DNA of 8,600 nucleotides. Source: Oscillospiraceae bacterium. GTDB taxonomy: Bacteria > Bacillota > Clostridia > Oscillospirales > Ruminococcaceae. The DNA lies in assembly GCA_900768245.1 (NCBI GenBank), contig CAAGCE010000144.1, positions 1 to 8,600 of the forward strand. The letters are read 5' to 3'. Below the pieces are notes generated by a model. The model had not been told where the DNA came from. It saw nothing but the letters and a program-made list of their open reading frames with translations, and searched no databases. How positions within the stretch are numbered: the stretch's first letter is position 1; every line of letters starts with the position of its first letter. Position numbers and translations under genes: made by a program. Of the stretch, positions 1-5,652 are shown one piece after another.

Positions 1-61
1 GCCATCTTAAACCCATCGTGTCCTTGTTTTCCCTTATAAACCGATATGCTGCTAAGGACAC
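1..61 (-). CDS. IS3-family transposase OrfB, N-terminal fragment cut by window edge
   Basis: Only the first roughly 20 codons are visible. The minus-strand frame reads AAYRFIRENKDTMGLRW, which matches the conserved N-terminal region of IS3-family OrfB proteins (the YRFI...GLRW block that precedes the DDE integrase core). The catalytic DDE domain lies beyond the edge. The start is uncertain: GTG at 61-59 is the nearest candidate, but no clear Shine-Dalgarno precedes it, and the frame stays open up to a TGA at 136-134. The frame is -1 relative to orfA, as expected for this family, but that TGA prevents a simple fusion by slippage at the A7 run inside orfA. Confidence 0.6.
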   Translation of the reverse strand, partial: MSLAAYRFIRENKDTMGLRW

Positions 62-139
62 GCTGATTAAAGCGCAGCGTATCAAAATCAGACCCGTGAG
101 TATGCTCGTTTGAACGGGTCGATTTTGATTTAATCAGCG
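61..139. repeat. Long interrupted palindrome at the orfA/orfB junction
   Basis: CGCTGATTAA (61-70) pairs with TTAATCAGCG (130-139). ATCAAAATC (81-89) pairs with GATTTTGAT (121-129), and GACCCGT (91-97) with ACGGGTC (114-120). This gives 26 base pairs interrupted by a 10-base one-sided bulge (71-80) and a single bulged A at 90, around a 16-base loop. The stem covers the end and stop codon of orfA and ends at the likely start of orfB. In the transcript it could affect translation of orfB or act as a frameshift-associated structure. Its function is not shown by the sequence. Confidence 0.7.
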
Positions 140-426
140 CTTCCTTGACCGATTTCCCGTGCGAAGAATGCTGCCGCTTTTTTTAAGAATTCGTTCTCCT
201 TTTTTGCTTCTTCAAGCTCCTTTCGCAGCCTGAGATTTTCCTTCATAAGATCATATTCTTCCTGCGCAGCCGGATTTTTTGAGCATTCTTCTCGGTATTT
301 CTTCAGCCAGTACCCGATTCCGTTCTCCGATACATGGTACTCTTCCGACAGACTTTTTATCGTCCGTCCCTCTTCCAGGTGCATCCGCACCAGCCTTTTC
401 TTGAATTCTTCGTCGTAACTTGCCAT
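130..426 (-). CDS. IS3-family transposase OrfA (helix-turn-helix protein)
   Basis: This 98-residue protein is the DNA-binding partner of an IS3-family transposase. Residues 6-47 form a Tnp_1-type helix-turn-helix (IKSLSEEYHVSENGIGYWLKKY), used to recognise the element's ends. Residues about 57-85 form a leucine-zipper coiled coil with heptad leucines that serves in OrfA/OrfAB multimerisation. Length is usual for the family. The start is supported by AGGAGG at 435-440 (minus strand), 8 bases upstream of ATG. An in-frame A7 run at 178-184 (codons TTA AAA AAA) is a classic -1 slippery site, as used to make OrfAB, but the -1 frame meets TGA at 136-134, so slippage there would give only a short extension. 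Confidence 0.9.
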   Translation of the reverse strand: MASYDEEFKKRLVRMHLEEGRTIKSLSEEYHVSENGIGYWLKKYREECSKNPAAQEEYDLMKENLRLRKELEEAKKENEFLKKAAAFFAREIGQGSAD

Positions 427-446
427 TGCTTTTCCCTCCTGTGTCT

Positions 447-476
447 ATTATATCACTTGGGGGGAAGGTGTCACAA
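447..476 (-). promoter_or_regulatory. Promoter of IS3 orfA
   Basis: On the minus strand, TATAAT (447-452) is preceded by TGTGAC at 470-475 with a 17-base spacer (or TTGTGA at 471-476 with 18). It is followed by AGGAGG and the orfA start. The -10 is perfect and the -35 weak, which fits a poorly expressed transposase. It sits close to the element tip, as usual. Confidence 0.65.
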
Positions 477-490
477 CTTTATTATAGCAC

Positions 491-614
491 ATCATTAACC
501 GTGAATTGCCACTTGTGTAGATAAAAAAGCATTTAATTTCAGAAAGTCTATAATAACTATGTCAACAACCTTATCAAAGTGCAAAGTATATGTAAATTTA
601 AATTTGCTAGTAAA
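491..614. other. AT-rich intergenic stretch, nothing recognised
   Basis: Between the presumed IS3 tip and the first regulator site the sequence is very AT-rich, with no open reading frame carrying a ribosome binding site, no RNA gene signature and no strong hairpin. A TATAAT at about 551 has no matching -35. The rest of the 427-794 gap is covered by the orfA promoter, the regulator repeat, the agrB promoter and the displaced agrB 5' end. Confidence 0.5.
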
Positions 615-619
615 TTTTT

Positions 620-653
620 GACCAAAAAACACCTTTTTTTGACCAGTTACTGT
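620..653 (+). promoter_or_regulatory. Tandem-repeat response-regulator site upstream of agrB (probable LytTR/AgrA site)
   Basis: GACCA occurs at 620-624 and again at 641-645, exactly 21 bases (two helical turns) apart, each preceded by a run of T (TTTTTGACCA). LytTR-domain regulators of the AgrA/ComE type bind pairs of roughly 9-base direct repeats spaced about 21 bases centre to centre, just upstream of -35. The second repeat starts 21 bases before the -35 hexamer at 662. The 34-base block recurs at 3640-3673 with two mismatches and the same distance to its promoter. Binding by the regulator encoded at 2779-3519 is inferred from this arrangement. Confidence 0.75.
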
Positions 654-661
654 AAACTTTA

Positions 662-690
662 TTGACTTTTGCAACTTGTTAAATTACAAT
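662..690 (+). promoter_or_regulatory. Sigma-A promoter of agrBD
   Basis: TTGACT (662-667), a 17-base spacer and TACAAT (685-690) form a near-consensus promoter. Initiation would fall near 697, leaving a leader of about 28 bases before the ATG at 725, which has AGGAG at 713-717 seven bases upstream. The promoter sits immediately downstream of the tandem-repeat regulator site, so positive autoregulation by the Agr regulator is likely. Confidence 0.75.
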
Positions 691-724
691 TACTATAGAT
701 TTTCAAAAGCTTAGGAGAATTGAA

Positions 725-764
725 ATGCTTAAATCTATAGCTGAAGAAGTTACTGTAGTTATGG
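725..764 (+). pseudogene. agrB: Displaced 5' end of agrB, out of frame with the main ORF
   Basis: The best ribosome binding site (AGGAG, 713-717) serves ATG 725, which opens MLKSIAEEVTVVM, an N-terminus typical of AgrB proteins. That frame then runs into unrelated residues and stops at 833-835. The neighbouring frame, open from 759, reads AANDIIKTEE directly into the main agrB ORF, again typical of AgrB. Removing one G from the GGG at 763-765 joins both into one 203-residue protein. In that protein the catalytic His and Cys fall at 75 and 82, close to 77 and 84 in S. aureus AgrB. This supports a one-base insertion, either a real mutation or a sequence error. Confidence 0.7.
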
Positions 765-794
765 GCTGCAAACGATATAATAAAAACAGAAGAA

Positions 795-1337
795 ATGGAG
801 GCATACACTTATGGCTTGGAATTGCTTATTCCTAAAGTCATACTATACGTTGTTATACTTGTGGTTTCGCTTATTACCGACACGTTTTTAATGAGTGTCG
901 CTTTTGTAATTCTGTTAATGTGCCTGAGAAGATACTCGGGAGGATTTCATTGTAAAACGGCAGAAATCTGTGTGATCGTTTCTTTCCTTATGTATCTACT
1001 GGCGATTTTCGGTTATGAGTTCGTTTCGTTTATTCCAAACATGGTTTATGGCGTATCAACTGTTCTTTCCTCCGTTATCGTATTGATTTTTTCTCCTGTC
1101 GAGGATAAAAACAGACCGCTTGACGAAACCGAAAAAAAATTATACAGACAAAAGGCGATGATAGCGTTATCCTTCATTCTTGTATTAGAATTCGCTTCTT
1201 TGATTCTTAAATTTAGGGCATTGTCATATCTTTCTGCGTGTTCATTAACAGCCAATGCTGTTTTGATATTATTATCACAAACGAGGAGGTGTAAATATGA
1301 AAGCAATAATCCTGAAAGCAGTTGCGAAAATAACTGA
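795..1337 (+). CDS. agrB: AgrB-like peptide-processing membrane protease (N-terminus lost by frameshift)
   Basis: AgrB is a polytopic membrane cysteine endopeptidase that cuts the AgrD C-terminal tail and forms the thiolactone of the autoinducing peptide. The family signature RRYSGGFHCK is at residues 45-54. Catalytic His52 and Cys59 keep the seven-residue spacing known from S. aureus His77/Cys84. Hydrophobic helices lie at about 13-43, 58-85, 88-98, 121-138 and 143-160. The visible ORF is 180 residues, about 23 shorter than expected. The missing part is encoded just upstream in another frame with the good ribosome binding site, while ATG 795 has only a weak purine stretch before it. The 3' end overlaps agrD by 41 bases. 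Family assignment is firm; activity of this allele is doubtful unless the frameshift is an error or is bypassed. Confidence 0.88.
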   Translation: MEAYTYGLELLIPKVILYVVILVVSLITDTFLMSVAFVILLMCLRRYSGGFHCKTAEICVIVSFLMYLLAIFGYEFVSFIPNMVYGVSTVLSSVIVLIFSPVEDKNRPLDETEKKLYRQKAMIALSFILVLEFASLILKFRALSYLSACSLTANAVLILLSQTRRCKYESNNPESSCENN

Positions 1338-1428
1338 AAAAACGATATATGCTTCAAACCAAACGACTTGTATCGCCTGGACTTATCAACCCAAAGCCCC
1401 TGCCAATATCAAGAACTTTAAAAAGTAG
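1297..1428 (+). CDS. agrD: AgrD-like autoinducing peptide precursor
   Basis: This 43-residue ORF starts inside the 3' end of agrB, with a strong AGGAGGT (1284-1290) six bases before ATG. It has the three AgrD parts: an amphipathic membrane-binding N-terminus (MKAIILKAVAKITEKTIYAS, 1-20), a core around Cys25, and a C-terminal tail YQPKAPANIKNFKK with the conserved Pro-x-x-Pro. By comparison with Listeria (ACFMFV then YEPKSP) and Clostridium perfringens (CLWFT then HQPEEP) precursors, the predicted signal is a five-residue thiolactone ring Cys25-Ile-Ala-Trp-Thr29, perhaps with a short N-terminal extension such as Thr-Thr. The N-terminal cut is unpredictable from sequence. Its place directly after agrB confirms the call. 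Confidence 0.9.
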   Translation: MKAIILKAVAKITEKTIYASNQTTCIAWTYQPKAPANIKNFKK

Positions 1429-1444
1429 CACAAAACCAAGATAA

Positions 1445-1478
1445 AAATGGGTAGACTGATAAAACGGTCTACCCATTT
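1445..1478. terminator. Bidirectional terminator between agrBD and the kinase gene
   Basis: AAATGGGTAGAC (1445-1456) and GTCTACCCATTT (1467-1478) form a perfect 12-bp stem with a 10-base loop. The stem flanks are A-rich on the left and T-rich on the right, so the hairpin has a U-tract in either direction. It lies 16 bases after the agrD stop and 2 bases after the stop of the converging kinase gene, so it can end both transcripts. Confidence 0.8.
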
Positions 1479-1480
1479 GA

Positions 1481-2779
1481 TTATATTTTAATAAGCACCG
1501 TTGAAACAAATTTATTATCCTGTGCTTCCCATGAATAGCTGCCATCATACTTTAGTGCGATATCTGAGATAATCTGCGTTCCGTAACCGTGCAAAGCCTT
1601 GCTTGATTTCGTTGTAATCAGCGTTCCTGAATTTTCTTTCAGAAATATCTTGCCTTTATAGCTATTCTCAACGCATATTGTATAGTATGCGTTATACTTA
1701 AATATTATAAGCTTAATAAACGGCTCGGAAGTCTGAACAGCTGACTCTATAGCATTGTCAAGCAGGTTGGATAAAAGCGATGAGAGATCAACTATATCAA
1801 CATTTATTTTTGCCAAAGGCTGAACGGAGTAGGTGAAATCAATATTCTTTTCTCTGCACACCGCCGTTTTGGACAGAATAATTGCGTCAACAAAGCTGTT
1901 CCCCGTGTCAATCATTTCAGCTTTTGCATTGTTCACATTTTCAGCGGTTTTATCAAGCAAAGTTACAGCGTCGGATATTTCTCCTCTGTCAATCAGAGAG
2001 CGGATATTAGCAAGGTGGTTTTTCATATCGTGGCGCAGTTTTCTGACTTTTTCATTGTTTTGTTGCTGAACTGCAATCTGCTCCTGCAAAGTGTTGAAAT
2101 TGTTTTCAAGCAAAAACAACTTGCTGTCACGCTGATAGCTCTTGCTTATTTCGGTGTAGAAATATATCAAAATCACACTCATAGCAAAGAATAATGACGT
2201 CAGCGCGGTATACATTACCGTACTTGCAGAATTCTGCTCCGTATCGGGGTAAATCTGTAAAAATACTGTGGTAATCGACAAGAAAACAAACATTACAATT
2301 GCGAACAGCACCCAAAACTTACTTTTTATATTTTTGTCAATTTTATCAAGCATTTTATAGAATGCATAAAAAACAAGAACGTCTGCCACTTTAACAATAA
2401 GACTAAAAATAAATCTGTATGTAAGGTTTGAAAAAAATAACATTTGAATATCTTGACTCATAATTAAAGATATTATATTCCCAAGAATTATATCGGTAAT
2501 TGACAAGATGTAAATTGATATAAATGCATAAGATATTTTCACAACTGGCTTGTCTTGATATAACCCTAATACACATAATATAAGCCAAAACACGGCTATA
2601 GATATTTTGAATACTATCGGCATGGTTGAGCAAAAGTAATTTGAAATTGCGGAAGCAGCTATTGCTAGCATAACGGGAATTATCGTATTAAATCTGCTTT
2701 TTAGTAATGAACTCAAAAAAACAAAAATTATTATATTTTCAATTAAGCACAGCGAAATCTCAAATATGACCGATTCCAT
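1481..2779 (-). CDS. agrC: AgrC-like GHKL sensor histidine kinase
   Basis: The 432-residue protein is built like peptide-pheromone receptors of the AgrC/HPK10 group. About seven hydrophobic helices lie between residues 8 and 208, followed by a coiled-coil linker (about 210-248). The phospho-acceptor box KLRHDMKNHL contains His250. The GHKL ATPase domain has the N-box SNLLDNAIES (337-346, Asn342) and a glycine box HGYGTQI (397-403). It should sense the autoinducing peptide outside the cell and phosphorylate the regulator encoded just upstream. The start at ATG 2779 overlaps the regulator stop by one base (TAATG) and has GGTGG (2787-2791) seven bases before it, so the two are translationally coupled. 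Direct pairing with AgrD here is inferred from position. Gene order is regulator first, the reverse of S. aureus. Confidence 0.9.
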   Translation of the reverse strand: MESVIFEISLCLIENIIIFVFLSSLLKSRFNTIIPVMLAIAASAISNYFCSTMPIVFKISIAVFWLILCVLGLYQDKPVVKISYAFISIYILSITDIILGNIISLIMSQDIQMLFFSNLTYRFIFSLIVKVADVLVFYAFYKMLDKIDKNIKSKFWVLFAIVMFVFLSITTVFLQIYPDTEQNSASTVMYTALTSLFFAMSVILIYFYTEISKSYQRDSKLFLLENNFNTLQEQIAVQQQNNEKVRKLRHDMKNHLANIRSLIDRGEISDAVTLLDKTAENVNNAKAEMIDTGNSFVDAIILSKTAVCREKNIDFTYSVQPLAKINVDIVDLSSLLSNLLDNAIESAVQTSEPFIKLIIFKYNAYYTICVENSYKGKIFLKENSGTLITTKSSKALHGYGTQIISDIALKYDGSYSWEAQDNKFVSTVLIKI

Positions 2780-3519
2780 TATGTAACCACCTTTGCGGAG
2801 ATAATTCTTGAAAGCTGAACAAGCAGTTCTTTGCGCCTCCGTCTACTTATAGGAATGCGTGTGTCGTCGTTAAGGATTACCTGCGTATCAAGGACCTGAT
2901 ACACCTTATTCACATTAAGCAAAATATTGCTGCAAGCCTTGTAAAATCCACAGTTGGCAAGCCTGTTTTCAAATGCTTTCAAAGATCTTTCAGTTGAAAT
3001 AAACTCGCCGTCAGCAGTATTTATCATAATAGTACCTTTAACTGATTTAATAAATAGAATACTGTCAATGTTGACCCTTTTTATGATGCTTTCTACGTTT
3101 TCTATAACCTCGAATAACTGCTGTTCTGGTTTTTCTTCCGTGTATCTCTTTAACAGCCTGACCAGTTCGTCCAAGCACTTGTTTCTGTTGTAATCCTTAG
3201 GAATAAATGCTTTAATGTCCAGTGAGATGACCTCATAAACCTCTTCTTTATAAGCGCTTAAAAAGGCAATGTATAAACTGCTATCAAGCTCGCGCAGTTT
3301 TGCCGCAAGCTCCTTGCCATTTATAGAAGGCATATCTATGTCAAGAATGACTATATCGTAGCTTTTTTGTTTTCTATATTCCTCAAGCAAGCGGTTGCCG
3401 TCTGTAAAAAAGCTGATTTCGACAGCAGCGTCAGATATTTTTTCAGCACGGCACAGCAAGGGTTTCAGAGTATGTTCAATATATAGCTTGTCATCGTCGC
3501 AAACAGCTAATCTTATCAT
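2779..3519 (-). CDS. agrA: AgrA-like LytTR response regulator
   Basis: This 246-residue cytoplasmic regulator has a receiver domain (1-120) with the acidic cluster Asp8-Asp9-Asp10, phospho-acceptor Asp60 in VILDIDMP, and the conserved Lys108. A LytTR DNA-binding domain (about 145-240) follows; it contains the typical start SILFIKSVKGT and ends in a basic SRRRRKELL segment. Length and domain order match AgrA/ComE regulators. It is expected to bind the twin direct-repeat sites at 620-653 and 3640-3673. ATG 3519 is preceded by AGGGTG (3525-3530) at five bases. It forms an operon with the downstream kinase and is transcribed from the consensus promoter at 3568-3596, which itself lacks the repeat pair. 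Confidence 0.92.
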   Translation of the reverse strand: MIRLAVCDDDKLYIEHTLKPLLCRAEKISDAAVEISFFTDGNRLLEEYRKQKSYDIVILDIDMPSINGKELAAKLRELDSSLYIAFLSAYKEEVYEVISLDIKAFIPKDYNRNKCLDELVRLLKRYTEEKPEQQLFEVIENVESIIKRVNIDSILFIKSVKGTIMINTADGEFISTERSLKAFENRLANCGFYKACSNILLNVNKVYQVLDTQVILNDDTRIPISRRRRKELLVQLSRIISAKVVT

Positions 3520-3567
3520 CTTATCACCCTTTACCTAGCTTATTGTAACTATTGATATCATTCTTAT

Positions 3568-3596
3568 ATTATATATCAATCTATTGCAAATGTCAA
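3568..3596 (-). promoter_or_regulatory. Consensus sigma-A promoter of agrA-agrC
   Basis: On the minus strand TTGACA (3591-3596), 17 bases and TATAAT (3568-3573) make a perfect promoter, with the agrA start 49 bases beyond the -10. No tandem GACCA repeat sits at the usual activator distance on this side. The nearest, at 3640, faces the opposite promoter and begins 44 bases upstream of this -35. Basal expression of the sensor pair independent of quorum is the simplest reading. Confidence 0.8.
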
Positions 3597-3639
3597 TAAT
3601 TAAAATTGTATGTATAATTATGGAATCAGGTAAACATAA

Positions 3640-3673
3640 GACCAAAAAACGCCATTTTTTGACCAGTTACTGT
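3640..3673 (+). promoter_or_regulatory. Second tandem-repeat regulator site (probable LytTR/AgrA site)
   Basis: GACCA at 3640-3644 and 3661-3665 repeats with the same 21-base period as upstream of agrB. The 34-base block matches 620-653 at 32 positions. Its start lies 42 bases before the -35, exactly as in the first copy. Because flanking sequence is unrelated, the conservation points to a binding site under selection and not to a recent duplication of a larger segment. Confidence 0.78.
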
Positions 3674-3681
3674 TTTGCTCA

Positions 3682-3710
3682 TTGACAAGCACTTGCTTCA
3701 TGTTTACAAT
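3682..3710 (+). promoter_or_regulatory. Sigma-A promoter of the secreted-protein operon
   Basis: TTGACA (3682-3687), 17 bases, TACAAT (3705-3710). Transcription would begin near 3717, giving a leader of about 90 bases before the ATG at 3808. Geometry relative to the regulator repeats is identical to the agrB promoter, so both should respond together to the Agr regulator. It may also transcribe the lipoprotein and ABC genes, for which no good separate promoter was found. Confidence 0.78.
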
Positions 3711-3807
3711 ATAAATATGAAGCGAGCTTCTGTCCCTTTCAACACAGAGTACAAATAAGTTTAGCTAGCTTAATTGGTGCTCAATAGTAGTATCAGGAGG
3801 AAACCTT

Positions 3808-4203
3808 ATGAATTCTTTATTCAAGAGAATTACGGCTTTTGCAATAGCAACAGCAATGTCAGCCACAATGGCATTATCTGCTTCAGCGGAAAATGTTGCA
3901 GAAAATTGGATTGCAGTATATCAGGTTGGTGCCCCAACATCGGTTAATAAAACATATGTTTATGACGATGTCCCCGCTTTCGGTGATGGTTATATTGTTG
4001 ATTGCACGTCATTTAAAGGCGGCTACAATTCACTTGTTAATGGAACAGCTCCGGGTAATGTTACTTTCAGATTTACGACAACCGGTACACAGCCCAATAT
4101 ATTTAAGTATAAGGCAAGCTACGGAGAATATGTAACATTTAAATTCTCTGTAAATTCGTCCACAAACTGTACTGCTGGCGGAAGAATATTATATAATATG
4201 TAA
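3808..4203 (+). CDS. Small secreted protein of unknown family under the Agr-type promoter
   Basis: The protein has 131 residues. A Sec signal peptide is clear: basic Lys6-Arg7, a hydrophobic stretch to about residue 23, and Ala-Ser-Ala before a likely cut at 27/28, leaving a mature product of about 104 residues starting ENVAENW. The mature part is rich in Gly, Thr, Ser, Asn, Tyr and Val with alternating patterns suggesting beta strands. It has just two cysteines (Cys66, Cys121) that could form a disulfide once exported. No leader with a double-glycine site, membrane anchor or sortase motif is present. AGGAGG (3795-3800) lies seven bases before ATG. I do not recognise the family. The promoter makes it a direct quorum-sensing output, and the neighbouring lipoprotein/ABC genes make a secreted antimicrobial or toxin a reasonable but unproven idea. 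Confidence 0.85.
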   Translation: MNSLFKRITAFAIATAMSATMALSASAENVAENWIAVYQVGAPTSVNKTYVYDDVPAFGDGYIVDCTSFKGGYNSLVNGTAPGNVTFRFTTTGTQPNIFKYKASYGEYVTFKFSVNSSTNCTAGGRILYNM

Positions 4204-4237
4204 CTAATTACATATATAAATGCGTGATTTTTAAGTA

Positions 4238-4350
4238 AGCACCGCATGATTTTTACGTGTTTTTGTTGGCTGCGAAAATCCTAACCGACATTAATGACAC
4301 CCATTATAAATTATGCGGTGCTGTTTTCATCAAGGACGTCAACGTAAAAA
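4238..4350 (+). other. Structured intergenic region between secreted-protein and lipoprotein genes
   Basis: AGCACCGCAT (4238-4247) is perfectly complementary to ATGCGGTGCT (4313-4322), enclosing 65 bases and followed by a short GTTTTC. TTTTTACGT (4250-4258) is complementary to ACGTAAAAA (4342-4350), which abuts the AGGAGG (4352-4357) of the lipoprotein gene. The two pairings cross, so they would form a pseudoknot or be alternatives. A role as partial terminator or attenuator, lowering lipoprotein/ABC expression relative to the secreted protein, is possible. It matches no riboswitch I recognise. The second pairing is A/T-rich and could be chance. Confidence 0.4.
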
Positions 4351-4372
4351 CAGGAGGTTATCAAGTTAAGTT

Positions 4373-5641
4373 ATGAAACAAAGACACATAGCAGTTTCGT
4401 TGATAATACTTTTCAGTCTGAGCTTATTATCGGGTTGCGGCAGCGCACCAGAAAGTTCAGCTGAGCCGGTCGGTACCGATGGCTTTACAGAGGAAAGAGC
4501 GGAAATTTCAAAGGTTTCCGAAAACTTTTCGGAGAACTGCGAGCGTCTGCGTAGCAACACATACGATAATCTGAATTTTAAAAATACCGTATTCAAAACG
4601 CCACAGGCAGAGTATGTCTGTGAACTGACCGTGACGCCGCTGTCCGGTAAAAGCGCTGATGAAATATACAATTTTTTCAGCAATACAGTTGACATCCTTA
4701 CGGACTGTAAGTATACCGATGAGGAAAAGAAAAACGAAATACGGTTTGTTGACGGCAATTACAGCGACGATAACGGTCTTTCTTATCCATACAATCACCC
4801 TGGAATCGATGACTACAAAAACGGACTTGAAACGGAATATCCATGGCCAACGGTGGATAACGGGGATTATTTTATCGACATGATGAACGGTGTGCTGCGC
4901 GGATATGACAACGGTGCACTGATTGAATATGATAACAGCGATTCTCCTCGGCGTTCGATGTATTTTATGATCAACAATAACCCTTCGCATCGTGCTGTGT
5001 ACTATACTGAGGATCTGACCTGCACCGACACATACCGCCTTACGGACGGCGAAATTTCGATAGCAGACGCCGCAAGGTTTGCACAGGATTATCTTGATAA
5101 CCTTGATATTACGCCATATGAGGGGAATATTCCTGCGCCGAAAATTGTCGCAGTAAACGTTGTGGATATAGGCGGCGGGTGCTATGGCTTCAACTTTGTC
5201 ACAACTGTCGAATACGGCGGCGTATGCTTTGACTACCGCAATACAAAGGGCAATGATCTGGGCGTAAGTCTTATAGAAAACGATTACGATAAGCAGGGCT
5301 ATAATTCCGCGGTAGGAAGTATTGACATGATAGAAACGAATAAAATTCATCATTTCCTCGGGATAGGACGCGGGGTCGAAATAACTGAAAGCGAGCCGCA
5401 GACATCTATAATCACGCCAGAATACGCCGCAGATCTTATCAGCGATTTTTTCAGCGGTTCAATGAGCTTTGCGGTAAATGAGGTTTCTATGGTGTGGCTG
5501 CAAACCAAAACCGAAAATGAGATCACGACCGAAAAGGCGTACCCCTGCTGGAAATTCAGAATGAACGCAGGCAGAGAGATTTACCATGCTTTTGTTAATA
5601 TGCTGACAGGTGATATCTACCTTTATGTGCAGGCTGACTGA
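4373..5641 (+). CDS. Predicted lipoprotein of unknown family, ABC-transporter-associated
   Basis: The protein has 422 residues. The N-terminus MKQRHIAVSLIILFSLSLLSGC is a type II signal peptide with lipobox LSGC, so Cys22 should be lipidated and the protein anchored on the outer face of the membrane. A Ser/Glu-rich linker follows, then an acidic, Tyr/Asp/Asn-rich domain. The last 70 residues (YPCWKF...VNMLTGDIYLY) resemble PepSY-like or YycH-like modules, only as a loose impression. ATG 4373 is the first start after an in-frame stop (4367-4369). AGGAGG at 4352-4357 is 15 bases away, longer than usual. It is followed by two permeases and an ATPase, an order seen in lantibiotic immunity (LanI with LanFEG) and in other lipoprotein-dependent ABC systems. 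It could capture a peptide outside the cell. No family was recognised. Confidence 0.85.
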   Translation: MKQRHIAVSLIILFSLSLLSGCGSAPESSAEPVGTDGFTEERAEISKVSENFSENCERLRSNTYDNLNFKNTVFKTPQAEYVCELTVTPLSGKSADEIYNFFSNTVDILTDCKYTDEEKKNEIRFVDGNYSDDNGLSYPYNHPGIDDYKNGLETEYPWPTVDNGDYFIDMMNGVLRGYDNGALIEYDNSDSPRRSMYFMINNNPSHRAVYYTEDLTCTDTYRLTDGEISIADAARFAQDYLDNLDITPYEGNIPAPKIVAVNVVDIGGGCYGFNFVTTVEYGGVCFDYRNTKGNDLGVSLIENDYDKQGYNSAVGSIDMIETNKIHHFLGIGRGVEITESEPQTSIITPEYAADLISDFFSGSMSFAVNEVSMVWLQTKTENEITTEKAYPCWKFRMNAGREIYHAFVNMLTGDIYLYVQAD

Positions 5642-5652
5642 AAGAGGTAACA

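Larger units (their letters stand above)
1..490 (-). mobile_element. IS3-family insertion sequence, partial (orfA end)
   Basis: A minus-strand orfA with helix-turn-helix and leucine zipper is followed by the start of a DDE transposase orfB, the standard two-frame layout of IS3-family elements. The right tip is placed at about 489-491 because reading inward on the minus strand from there gives TG followed by the promoter and ribosome binding site of orfA, and IS3-family tips usually begin with TG. The other tip lies outside the window, so neither the inverted repeat pair nor a target duplication could be verified. The tip position is approximate. Confidence 0.75.

Noticed and set aside
1046..1357. 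Minus-strand 103-codon ORF opposite agrB
   Set aside because: Shadow frame of agrB, which has clear catalytic motifs; no ribosome binding site.
1354..1548. Minus-strand ORF across the agrD/terminator/kinase junction
   Set aside because: It overlaps agrD, the terminator hairpin and the kinase end, has no start signals and no recognisable sequence.
3160..3167. GACCAGTT inside the regulator gene as a third regulator site
   Set aside because: Single half-site within coding sequence, with no partner repeat 21 bases away and no promoter next to it.
3717..3758. 13-codon ORF in the leader of the secreted-protein gene
   Set aside because: It begins at the predicted transcription start with no room for a ribosome binding site; likely chance.
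3808..4203. Secreted protein as a lactococcin 972-type or double-glycine bacteriocin
   Set aside because: The mature sequence lacks the lactococcin 972 pattern and there is no double-glycine leader; a Sec signal is present and the family stays unassigned.
4508..5353. 281-codon open frame on the minus strand
   Set aside because: Lies wholly inside the lipoprotein gene on the opposite strand, has no ribosome binding site or recognisable domain, and the plus-strand frame has a lipobox signal and operon context.
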